Both the position numbers and the translations under genes were made by a program. DNA of 64,000 nucleotides from Membranipora membranacea (lineage: Eukaryota; Bryozoa; Gymnolaemata; Cheilostomatida; Membraniporidae), in the NCBI GenBank assembly GCA_914767715.1, contig OU612068.1, forward strand, positions 6,012,001 through 6,076,000. Reading direction: 5' to 3'. The notes beneath the pieces were generated by a model. It did no database searches, was not told where the DNA came from, and worked only from the letters and a program-made list of their open reading frames with translations. How positions within the stretch are numbered: position 1 is the stretch's first letter; each line of letters opens with the position of its first letter. Shown piece by piece: positions 1 through 18,000 of the stretch.

Positions 1-353
1 GAATGATTTTGGCGGAATGGATGGAAGGATGTTAGGCTGTCCAGGCTTAATCTGATTGTGGCCGTACAAATACCTAACCATCACATCAGTAAAATATTGT
101 GTCAAGTTCCTCTCGACATTTGTCTCTCAGCACGACATTTTTTCGAGTCTTTAGACTAATGTTAATGAATGGTGGTCTTCTATCTTGAAAAGTGTGAAAA
201 TTATTACAAGTCATCAAACACTGAAAAGAGCTTTGTGCTGAGTTTTAGCCTGTCTTAGAGCATCATTATATAGCTTACTGACAAAGCTTCAAGTTTAAAC
301 TTTAGTTTGCTTAAATAAATCTGACAACAGTAATGTTCTTGTTGTAATTTCAG

Positions 354-463
354 GATGCAACTCACTGATCATTAAAGTGTCTAGCTCCTACTGGCTACGA
401 GGGGCGATCAGTGCAAGCCAAGTCAATCTGCCTAGATTGATATTGGATCTTCGTGCATCTTGA
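354..463 (+). CDS. possible terminal exon of an unidentified upstream gene (partial)
   Basis: A pyrimidine-rich tract ending in a good AG acceptor at 352-353 is followed by an open phase-2 stretch of 35 codons and a TGA stop at 461-463. The peptide contains LIIKVSSSYWLRGA and NLPRLILDL, which look like real protein, but I recognise no family. An open frame of this length can arise by chance, and I found no matching upstream exon in 1-330. The gene would end convergently with the R3HDM4-like gene. Confidence 0.25.
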
Positions 464-718
464 GTGTGATAGCACCAAGCTTTCAAAAATGGCGAAAGAA
501 TCATCGCGTGTTTTCAAGGCTAACATCATTTAATATGCACAACTGGGCACAGGGATGTGACAATTATTGGACATGGTGGACTTCAGGTTTTGCAGCAAGA
601 AACTCCTCTAACGAATTCAATCAAATGTGAAAGGTACCAAGTGACCGCCTAATTAGTAACATTTTATTCATAATATTTATTATCCCATGAAAGATACAAA
701 TGTGGATAGTACATAATG

Positions 719-724
719 TTTATT
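719..724 (-). terminator. candidate poly(A) signal of the R3HDM4-like gene
   Basis: AATAAA on the minus strand, about 200 bases beyond the stop codon at 924-926. Further minus-strand copies lie at 676-681 and 663-668. Which one is used cannot be told from sequence. Confidence 0.4.
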
Positions 725-923
725 GAATATGTAGTTAGGAAGTTAAAACAGAAGACAGCATGTACATTATTGTACAGCGGTGCCAATGCGGTGAACAAAA
801 TACATACACAACTTGTACGTAAGGATGCCATAAACAAAACAGTAACTTTAAATCAAATCCGTATAATTTAATGCATAAATAGAAAGACTGCAGCCTCCAA
901 ATATGAGATGGTCAGGATCTAAG

Positions 924-3900
924 TTACATGTAGCGCTGATTTCCAGATTTCCACTCCAGATATTGGTACAGAAGAAGTGCTGGTGGATTGAATCTCTGCT
1001 TCTTGTTAACAACGGTCATGCTTCGAATCCCATCACATTCAAAACCTACAAACACCACACAGAAAGAGTGAATAGTGTCTAACAGTGCAGTACAGTTTTT
1101 ATCTGCTTCATGCCTGTATCAACAGACTAATTTTCAATGTAAAACCTACATCCAAAGCCATCTCATCAGATTTTGATGACTATTCAAAGGTGCTAGCCAA
1201 TGTAAAAAACTGTAAAGCCAATTTATGTGAAAATGTTTGGGCAGATAAATTAATACAAAATATAGATCCAAATTTTTTTTCTGGCATCGTCATTAAGCTG
1301 GAACTGAACAGGAAGGTAGATGTAGCAGCAAAATAATATAGGATGTTTATCTGATGTCAGATACTGAGATATGGTTAGAGTTTTTATTGCAAGATGTGTG
1401 AGCAGGGAGGGTATGAGGCAAAGAAATTCTTTCATAAAACAGGTTGTCTCACCTTGATTAATGGGAGGACAACTCTGATGTAATGTTTCATTTCACAAGG
1501 GAGTTTGGAACATACACTATCAATATTAAAAAGGTACTGCTTACTGATAGACTCGAGGCCAAGGTATTGAGTGACGGCATGTACAAGCATCCGACCGAAG
1601 CTGGTCTCCATAACCGGTTCGTACACAGAGAACAGGCTCTCCGTGAACACTGTCCTCATTTCCTGCTCCACGCTCTCCAGTAAACCCTGAAAATATACAC
1701 ACATTTATTACCTATCTGGCACAGTCATTATCTTTTCAAAATCTATTGCATATTACATGACCCCTGAAAATTAATCAATTAATTTAAATGAGTAAAATTG
1801 ATAAAAGCAAACAGACGCCCTGCCCTCATAGCCAGTCACGGCTAGTTTGGAAGCTGCCAAGCAACTGAACATCAATCACAGTAATTGTCATAATAAGAGT
1901 TACTCAGTACTCCTCTTTGCCCAGTTCTCCTCTTTTATGAGAGCCACCAAACAAGTGATTCGCTCCCCACCCAATAAAGCATATCATGACGGGCTCACCT
2001 GCTCCCTGCCATATGTAATACCAAATGAATTTCGAAGCACCACATGTAAGAGCCAATAGGAATTGCCAAAACATCTCTAAGCTTTGTTTTATCTAGTCTA
2101 GAACTATTTCATATGAGAGTGAGAATATGTCCCGATTAACAGACAACACCCTCTCTGCCTGCCATTAAGATAATTACAAACCTCTTTCACATTAATGACA
2201 AGAAAAAGATGTAGGTATCAAGATTTTTAATGGTGTACCCGCCCATAAGATAATCCCGGCTAATAGACCAACAGACAGCGTTAACACCCACTTCCAGGTC
2301 TACACCCTCCTCCCATTGCCCATTACTGTGTGATGATTTTAAACTATACTTCAATGTTAATGCTTCCTTTTTCATGATAGGTTCAATAACATTACAATCG
2401 ACTAGTTTCCACAATAAAATATCTTCCCATGTCTAAAAATATCCAGCGTATATAAGCCCTAGGTTTGGTAACAAACAGCCTTGTTAGTTACTAATACCTT
2501 CCCAGACTATAGACAAGACATGCTAAACCAGTATGTTACGACTAGGGAACATTTCAGATTAAACTCACCAGTGGAAGATGCCTCTTCTTTAACATAGCTT
2601 TGATATTTGGATCGACATGCTTGAAACAGGCTTCACTGCTGTAAGATGGATGAACTGAAAAGAGGAAAATTGGATGTGAAGCAACCTGAGAAATCTCCAA
2701 AGCATGAAGGCACCACTTTATAGTCCATTATTATCACTAACTCGACTGTGATGAAATTTCAGATGGTACATCTGAATTTTAAAACAGCATCACTGTCATG
2801 TGTTGCGCTGGAAAATAATACTCCTTGTTGAAATAGTGTTACGGAGTTCACAGCCTGCACATACCCACCTTGACGTTTATCCAGTGAGGAGTTGTTATTC
2901 TCCACCACATCACCCTGCTCGGTGATCTGTACATTGACAAACTCACTGACCAGCTGATCGGTAGAGGAAGTGACATCATCACCCGCAGAATGCTGACTGT
3001 CGATCAACGTCTGCTGATCCTCCTCGGTCATCTCAACAAAAGCATTCCAGGCCTGTAGATAAAGAGGGAAATCCATGGTTTTAGATTCCAGTATTGATTG
3101 TCTCAGGTGTGTGAAAAAGAAAGTAAAAGTTTTCAAAACAACAAAACCCTGGACAACAAAAATTCAGATCTTTTAGGTCTGAAATTCTACATTCGCGTAT
3201 CATCATTATAGTAATAGGAGTATCACAGTACTACTGCAGTGCTTTATGGAGCATAAACCGTGCCCAAGAATTAAGCTATGGGATCTTGGGATTATCCTCC
3301 AGGTCCAATAAGTTTGTTTTTAGTTTGTTTTTAAAGTCTGCGATTTCGATCAGATCAGATCAGAGAAAAGCGGAACACAGTGGACAAAATTCATTCTTTG
3401 ACTATGTGTAACCAAGGAGTTAAAGTCTTTAACACCTTGGTGTAACACTGTCAAATTTGTGAGGGACACAAATGCTTGCAAGATATTCATCAATATTCCT
3501 TAGTCTTGCCTGACTTTTTACAACATACACCAGCAGCTGACTGGGGTCATCATTCTACTTACTACACAAAATCATAATAAACATTTATTTCTCACTCAGT
3601 ATTCGAACATAGATTATCATCTATTAACAATCAGATACTAGGGGATTATGCCCAGCAAATATAACGCCTACATCACATTGTAATGAAGGGTAAAAGTTCA
3701 CCCAGGACAAAGTATGCTACTAGTTACAAGTGTATTCAATGTAAAATATGGGTCACGATTTGGTACATGTAATTATTATCCCATATCGATATTGATGATC
3801 GTCTAATAATAGCTTACATCACCGCCATGATATACTCATGATCCGACGTGGCCACTTGTTACATATCATTTGCTTCCTTGTGATGGAAAATCTATAATTG

Positions 3901-5633
3901 CCATAGAGACAGGACATATAGCAATGTGTGTATACAATCGTCCTCTTGCACTTAGTCAGTATTGTTCAGTCTGCATTGTGAATATTTGGTTTGAACACTT
4001 GACAGGCTTTCTCAAATTCAGTTTAAAATTGCACCATTATACCAAAGATTATAAACTGTCATTGATTATATTGATAGTGAAAATTGCACCATCTGATGCA
4101 AATCAGATATCCCATTTAATGGCCTTATGTGAAAAATGAGCTGATGGGCACCCATTTGTGTGCAATAACCAAATCACAGAGTATCTTTACTCTGTGACCA
4201 AATGATCCACATGATTTGTCTGTGTTTGTTGGTTCAGGTGATAAACATTTATTTATGTGTCAACGATTAACAATCAAACACAAGAGTATTTACATGTTTA
4301 TGGTGTTTACACACAATGTATATAACTGATATTGGATCAGTGTGAAGTGTGCAAATTCTTGTTCAGTGTGGGACAAATTTCTTCTTTATGAGGATAGAGA
4401 CATGAGAAAAGCTAGAATTCAAGGGAAAAGCCTAATTTTATTAGTCTGTGTAAGCAACAGGTTGCCACAAGCCGGAAAATTTTGAATCTCCACATAAATA
4501 AGTATTTAAGGTAATCAAACTGGGTGACGTCTCTGTGAGATGAGAATAAATTATTGAAAGTGATCATACTGACTTGCAAACAAGTCAGCTAGTTGTTTGG
4601 TTTTTGTAAGATACTGGCTAGTTGCAAGCAAATATCTTCTACACAGAGGAGTGAGAACACAGTAAATTTGGTTCAAAGTTAGTAATCTGGGTTATTGTGA
4701 TTTGGCTGAGCTATCTACTGCCATACCTTCATTTTTTCCGTCTCTGAGAAGAGCGACGAGAAAGCAGACCTGCCATAATTCTCTTGAGTCAAATCAAATT
4801 CAGTTTCAATCTCTGCCTCCTCCAATCCAACGAGGGCTCTCACAAAGCTCACTGGCAATCACAAATTGATCAAAGTTACCATGAGAGGTGGCTGACTTCA
4901 CAACACTGTGATGTTATATGAAATTCTCACTGATTTTGACAGCCTGTCGTAAGATAATATGATTTTGCTAATTGCATATCTATATTATATCAACTGATTT
5001 CAGGAAATGTATCACGACTTACAGTGATTGGAGCGTTTAGCGAATCTTCTGCTCTTACAATGAAGCCTGTTTGCCAGTGATTGAAGATCTAAGCCTTCAG
5101 CTTTAGTACGGATACGTCGAGGAGGTCTGACTACAGGCTGCTCTGAGGCTACACTCGACGCGTCATCGCTTGTACAAGACTCATATATCACCTGACTATA
5201 ATATAATATCAGAGAAGTTCACTTACGAGATAGTTTGTCTCATTCAGAATGTGTGGTCACAGTATTACAAGACTAAGCTCTGTGTATTGACATACTTTAG
5301 AGGACTCCGATTCAAACGGGGAAGCTTCCCTTGTGATAAAATATTCATGCATAAAACCCATCCAAGAACTTAAGCAGAGAAACAAACCACCCACTCCGTC
5401 AAGGTAACTCTTTGATTCTATAATGGATTCTCTTCAATTGCATCAACCTAAGCTCTTTGTACCATATTCATGTATATGATCAACTCTGCTGAGTACTGAC
5501 GAGCTTAAAAATAAGAGATCACCCAACAACCTACAACCTGACATTAACTAATGGTCGTATTCTCATACCTTTGAGATAGATCTGTGACTTGTATCACCTT
5601 ACTGAACGGGTTAATTCTATCATGAATTCCCAT
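924..5633 (-). CDS. R3HDM4: R3H domain-containing protein 4-like (298 aa, 7 exons)
   Basis: Exons in coding order are 5633-5569, 5195-5023, 4851-4727, 3052-2869, 2654-2569, 1686-1545 and 1045-924. They total 897 bases, and all intron phases agree. The start is MGIHDRINPF. The middle matches human R3HDM4 (268 aa, recalled) at the AWNAFVEMTEEDQ block and at YSSEACFKHVDPNIKAMLKK. The C-terminal R3H-like region carries SFGRMLVHAVTQYLGL, followed by FNPPALLLYQYLE just before the stop; human has closely similar LLLHAVCQYMDL and LPPGLLLSAYLE segments. R3H domains generally bind single-stranded nucleic acid, but the function of R3HDM4 is not established. The longest intron is 3053-4726. The gene is divergent from NMT, so the two may share a promoter region. 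The first-exon join (TATAG acceptor at 5196-5200) was chosen because it is the only one found that keeps frame. Confidence 0.85.
3053..4726 (-). other. largest intron of the R3HDM4-like gene; nothing else seen
   Basis: 1.67 kb of AT-rich sequence between exons 3 and 4. I found no coding exon, terminal inverted repeat, tRNA-like box or long tandem repeat. Open frames in it are short and look random. Confidence 0.5.
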
Positions 5634-6489
5634 TTTGGACAGCAAGCTATGGAGAGTTTCAGCTTTAGACTAGTAATGTTTTTAGCACCTTTAAAATTAC
5701 AGCACCTAGAAAAAGATCACGGAATAAGGAGATTAGCTTATGAGCACATATGATGCAACCTTGACGGTAGGACTAACGGTTAGGACTAGACAGTGCCAAA
5801 GTGACTGGACGACCAACTGCTATTGAGTACTGTAGTGTAGGTAGTGTAACATCTCATCTGCCCTAGTAACAAGGAAGGATAGAATGATAATTGTAGTGAC
5901 TCAAGTGCTTCTAAAATTGTGCAGTTAAGATCTGAACTTGATTAACATCAAGCCAACACTGCAACAGCATCTATCTATGTATGTTTTGTACATGTTTCTC
6001 TCTCTTCCTCTAGCTAACTAACTAAGGTAGTCTACTAGCTAGTACTACTCATAAACTTTTGCAAGCAGCAAAGCTTAGCAATACTGCAACAGTATGTTGT
6101 TGCTGATAGAGAAGTGAACAGTTAAACTCAATATCTGCTAGGTATCTTAGCATGTATGATGCACAGTATGAAAGTAAGTTAATCCTAACCTGTGGGTGGT
6201 GATAGTATGTATAATAATAAGAACTTCCCCACTATCTGCTACTACTCTACTGAACTTGACAACACAACTGCTGCAGCTGCTGTGTAGTCTATTTTCTGCA
6301 GATTATACAAATATAACCTGCAGAAAGTTTGAAGAGTGCTTCCCTAAACAAAAGTTGTCCCCTCATGCATAAAATCAAAATCTGCCTTGTATGTAAACCG
6401 GTTCACTTTTATATGATACAGAGTACCATAGTAAGTCGATTTTCTGGTACTAGAGTGTTAAATGCAACTAAGGTCTTATTTAGTTCAAC
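5634..6489. promoter_or_regulatory. divergent promoter region between R3HDM4-like and NMT genes
   Basis: The two start codons lie back to back, 856 bases apart, so both promoters and 5' UTRs must lie here unless there are undetected 5' exons. The region has several CTAGCTA-type short repeats around 6010-6040. I see no clear TATA box at a convincing distance and no CpG-rich block. Confidence 0.5.
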
Positions 6490-13034
<6,545 letters not shown>

Positions 13035-15096
13035 GATCTAAGGCTGACATTGATGCCGATCCTCAATCAAATCACTCCATATAGCAGTGTCAGCAGCTGA
13101 GATAATTATCTGCTTACATCACAACTTCTTCTTATTAACTGCTTCCTTTATTTCTGCATGTCTTTTTTCTGGTTCTATTGTGATCTTCTTTGTCTGCGAC
13201 GATGAAGACTATTGTATTATTGATGTGTAAATGTATAGGCTTGCATTATGACTCAACTATGAATATAGCTGCTAGGTCTGCATAATTGAATTTGGAAATT
13301 TTCATGGTATTAAGCAATTTCTTTTTCATCGAGAGATGGGATTTCAAAGTGACAAGTCATATTGACAAAATATGGAATAAAATGAGGGTATGATTCCGTG
13401 CTCTAATAGTGTAACGCAGTTGAGTTTTATATTCATGTTGTTCTGTAGGATATCTAAGTTGTGGCACAACAGGGTCATATTCTAATTGGAAGATAACTCC
13501 AAGTATCCGATTATTAAAAAGTGTGTTCATAGTCGCCGGGAAACCCTGAATGGGTGGTGAGGATCAATTTGCACAAATATAGTTTTAGTACTTCAAGCTC
13601 ATCAATCAGCTGCAGCCTCGTGACAGGTGACCGAAACCACCACGCTAACAGGGCATTTTAGTTATGCCACCACTTAATGTTTGAATTTAATTGCAAGCTC
13701 AAAGCTAGGCTTTTACGGCTCATTAGAAATCTAGGGAGCAACCCGCATCCGTATACAGTAGTCTGAAAACCCTCAGAATCCTGTTTCTTTCTTGGTATTA
13801 AGATGTAGCACTGCCCTCATATTTTTCGCGTGCAAGCCACAAAAATGGGTTTCATACCAAGCGTCATTTCACGACTGAAAGTGGTTTTAAAGCCCAAGTT
13901 AGGAACATGGCCGGCAATAGGCACGATAAGACAGCTCTCATAATTCAGTGCAACCCATGCACTGTCGTACTGTCGTACGTATCAACTACATCCACGCAAC
14001 ACATCAGAACCTGTGCAATCTCTTTCATGACACGTTATATTAGCTATAGCTTTGTCTTATCTTTGGAAGTAAAAACACAAGCTACACTTAGTCTCATCTC
14101 CGTCACTGAGATCAGAGTAATCCGTGTCGTAGTGAAGTAGGTATGAAGCAGTTGAGCGCGGAAAGTGACGAAGAATCTACTAGATAATGTGTACTTGAAT
14201 CGGTTGCGAAGTTATGAAAGATGTATTATTGATGTATGGATTTGTCTGCCTTCATGCCATCAGGGGCTAATTCATTTGCACAGTAAAAAATGCCATCACA
14301 TAACCAGAGCGTTTCTGCCCACTTTATGGGTCTAGCACTTCTTCTATTATATAGCAAGGAATAACAACCTGCAGTATAGTTCTGTTGTTGTTGATTTATT
14401 TGAGTTATTTGAATACAGAAAAGTTCTTGAAATCAAAATAGTATGAGTATCAAAGTGTAACTGGAAATGGTTTGATCTGGCCACTCATCATTGCAGAAAA
14501 GCAAAGCGTAAGTAATTATCAGAATTAATCGTTGTAGGATATACATTTACATAGTTATATAAGGTTTTGCAGGCAATGGGTAGGGAAGACAGGATAAAAA
14601 AGGAGCAAAAATTATTGACTTTGACACATCATTATTGAAAATATACTGTAAGTTTCTATGACTATCCGTATTTCATACCTGAGCAGTATACTTTGACTTC
14701 AAACAGAATAATTGCAATCAATGTCATGTCAATGACAAAATTGTGTTCAAATAGGAAATAATGTTGAGACTGCTAGCAACACAATATCATTTGATAGACA
14801 ATTTTTTTTCAAGACTTTCTTATTCAAGCTCAAATTACATTAAATAAAATAGACTAGGTGGACAGCGGAAGAAAATGAGATATCAAGGGAATAAAACACA
14901 ATTCATGCGGTAAAACGGTCAGCATGCTAGCTTATCACAACACTAATAGTTAGCGCTAGCGCTATTAAATCAGTCACAGTAAATGGTTTAAGAGCACTAT
15001 AAAAATAAAAGAGCACAAATATTGTTTGGCACTATATCATGGTTAGTGATGTCGAGTATTGAGCATTTCAATTTTGGTTATGTTTTCCTGAGATGA
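13035..15096. other. convergent intergenic region between NMT and the kinesin
   Basis: 2.06 kb holding the two opposing 3' UTRs. A candidate NMT poly(A) signal is at 13376-13381. For the kinesin, minus-strand AATAAA at 14395-14400 is the nearest clear one I saw, about 700 bases past its stop. No further gene is supported. The open frame at 13907-14140 has no splice context or recognisable product. Confidence 0.5.
13376..13381 (+). terminator. candidate NMT poly(A) signal
   Basis: AATAAA 342 bases after the NMT stop codon, the first clear copy downstream. Confidence 0.45.
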
Positions 15097-18000
15097 CTAC
15101 TTTTTACCTTTTGAAACATTTTTCTTGGCCTGTCCCAGTTCTATCTGTTTAGCGTTTGATCCAAACTGCAGTGTGCTCAGAGTCTCTGGTAGATTGCTTT
15201 CTGCAGGACTACAGGCTACAAATAATGCTGCCTGCAAAACGAACAACAATATACATTATGAAATACCAGGGAGAGGGCTCCAATATGAATAGTCTGAAAT
15301 GTGTTCATCTTGAAGGGTCAGTCCTATTAGGAAAGTGGATAATTACCCCAGTAAATCAGATATTGTGAGTTCACAGGGCAAATAAAAATAATGAGAAAAT
15401 GAAAATTGTTGAAAATAGCAAATAGCAATTATTTTAGCAAGGATCGTAGTGGATTATAGTGGTCAGTTGGAGGCAGTTAATCACTATGATCCACAATGAT
15501 CCCAATTTTCAGACTTTGCAGCAGTTTTACTGCAACTAGGTTCACAGGCTGTTTTATTTCATATGCCCTAATGACTTTTCGGCCTGAGATCTTTAAAACC
15601 ATAGCAAACATGGCCTAGTAGGACTGTCACTTTAAAATCGTCACAACACCCTACAGGTAGAAAAACTTTTGTTTGAATGTAAAAACTTGCAAATGATAAA
15701 TTTAGAAATTCCAAAATACTTTCAATTTTTTCAATATTTTAATATCGCAATATCGATATTTTGTTTCCTGGATTTGATGATATTGGGTTGGGTTCCGTGT
15801 ACATTATCATCTTGTCGGGTAATTTAGAAGATCATACAGCAAGAATACACAACTTATCATCCTGGGTTGAGCAGTGACTGACATAAAGCTACATCCTAGG
15901 AATATAAATCTTACCTTAGCATCTCCACTGAGCGAGGGTTGAAGTACCTGAGTGAGTTTACTATTTCTGTAAGGCACATGGAGGGCTGATTTACCCAAAG
16001 CTGCAAAAACCTACAATAAAATAGACAATTACGCATCACTAACGAAATGCATAACGTAAGCTCTTTTTTTTCTTAAAGATGATTATGATGCCAATAAAAG
16101 TAATAAAAAAAACATCACACAATGAGCAACCAGATAGAATTGATATTGTTGTAGCTAAATGAGACAAATAAGATGTCTTGACATTTATGTTTGATCACAG
16201 TGTATGTCATGTATGCATGTCATTCAAGTAAAAAACTGCGGTAATCATAATGATCATATACCTAGCACTCCCAACGGAGTACCACTCAGGTGGATTAAAT
16301 CAAACTAGACTATACATAGTAACCAAATACAAATCCATACCTGGCCGAGAGAGGAGAGAGATTTATTAATTGCTGCTGCCTCCACAAGTCGCTGACCCGA
16401 TGCCTCAGTCTTTGATACTCTCTCAGAGCCAGCTAAGTCTACCAGGGTCAGCGTGCCTTTAGTGTGAGCATGAGATGATATATCACGGCCTTCTACAGTC
16501 AGCATCACCAACAGGTGAGACCGTGAACTAAAAATATGAGGAATTTGATTCATATTATTTGCTTGTAGTTGTAGTTAACAAACAAATAAGCGACAATGTT
16601 TCGTATCTTTTGCAAAAAACTGATTCTTACAACTAAGAGAGACGATGATGTGCTAATATGATATATCGACGGTTAGAACCATAAACAGTTACTTTGATCA
16701 TATATTAAAATTAATGCGCATACATGATGGAATTGTCGATAATGATAATTTCATACCTTTCAGAGTTCATTTTTGTAGAGGCCACAGTCCTGTTAGTCAT
16801 ACCCATATTCATGAGATCGGTGATGTCGTCGGCTGTTTTGACTGGTTTAGTTGACAGGCCTTGTATGTTTACAGTATTACCCACTTGTTGTACTGTGACT
16901 ACCCTACAGTCTTTGGTAAGCAGGTCCTGTATGACTTCGTTGTATATCTCTATCATTGATACCTGCATAGAAAGTAAATATTAGCAATCCAAGAGAGAGT
17001 TTTTAAGTTTTCCCCCTTAATATCGACAGGGAATTAACTTGAGTCTGAAGCAACTTATCTGAAAAAAATGTTTGGCCACCATTGTCAGGGAGTTGAGATA
17101 AGTCATTACACACATGGTCTTCACAGGATCTAACATTTGGCTTATATCTTGAACACATGGTATTAAAGTGAACATTCATATCCTCAATATTCAGTTGTGA
17201 CAGTCGGTCATCATAGTCTTCAAAAAGTGATATTATTATTATCCTAGTATACATACTTTGGAAAATTTCTAATCAGTGTACGTAAGATTGATATAATTGA
17301 ATTGTTGAGTTGAAATACACAAAACAAACGTGGTGGATTGCACTTACACCGATAGCCTGGATGAAATATATTTGTCATACACTTACAGTAAGTTGGTATT
17401 CCACATTGTCTCTCTCATTGGTTAGCCTGAGTAACTCTTTTATTGCTCTGATATTTACTCCGGGGTTACTAGGCGGTCCCATCATAGTGAAGGTTTTACC
17501 AGAGCCTGTTTGACCATAGGCTAAGATACAGACATTATATCCGTCCACACATGAAGTTACAATAGGACAAGTTTCCTCAAACACCTACAGTGGGACATAA
17601 AAGTAATTTCAATAATGATAACAATAATAATAATAATAAAAATATCATGTTTATCAGATAAAATTATTGGGTCTACTTTCATAGATTAGAATAGCCAGTT
17701 TCATTTCTAAAATGTTGATTAAAATCGCAAGGTTCAGCATGCATCTCATTCCGAAGAATGGGAAAAAATATAGGGCGGCCGCAACGCCTGCCAAGTTTCT
17801 CACAATTTGTAGGCAGGTCGGAGCACAACTGGGGATCCAACAAGTCCCAGAAGCCAGTAGACTGCAGCGGGATTTGAATCCACGACCTTCAACACTTGTG
17901 TGCTGAAGTCCGGCACTCTAACCAACTGAGCCCCCTCCTACTCCTCTGCTCATAGTTTTGCGCAAATCTGAGACCTCCGGGTCACCTACCTCTTCCTGTG

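Noticed and set aside
13907-14140. 77-codon plus-strand open frame in the NMT-kinesin gap
   Set aside because: No recognisable domain, no splice or poly(A) context, and a length expected by chance.
17003-17254. 83-codon minus-strand open frame inside a kinesin intron
   Set aside because: It lies between exons 17584-17387 and 16962-16757, which already join in frame and match the continuous kinesin motor. Inserting it would interrupt the conserved motor domain.
17870-17938. True tRNA gene
   Set aside because: The A and B boxes are present but the acceptor stem does not pair, and an unrelated body follows, as in a SINE.
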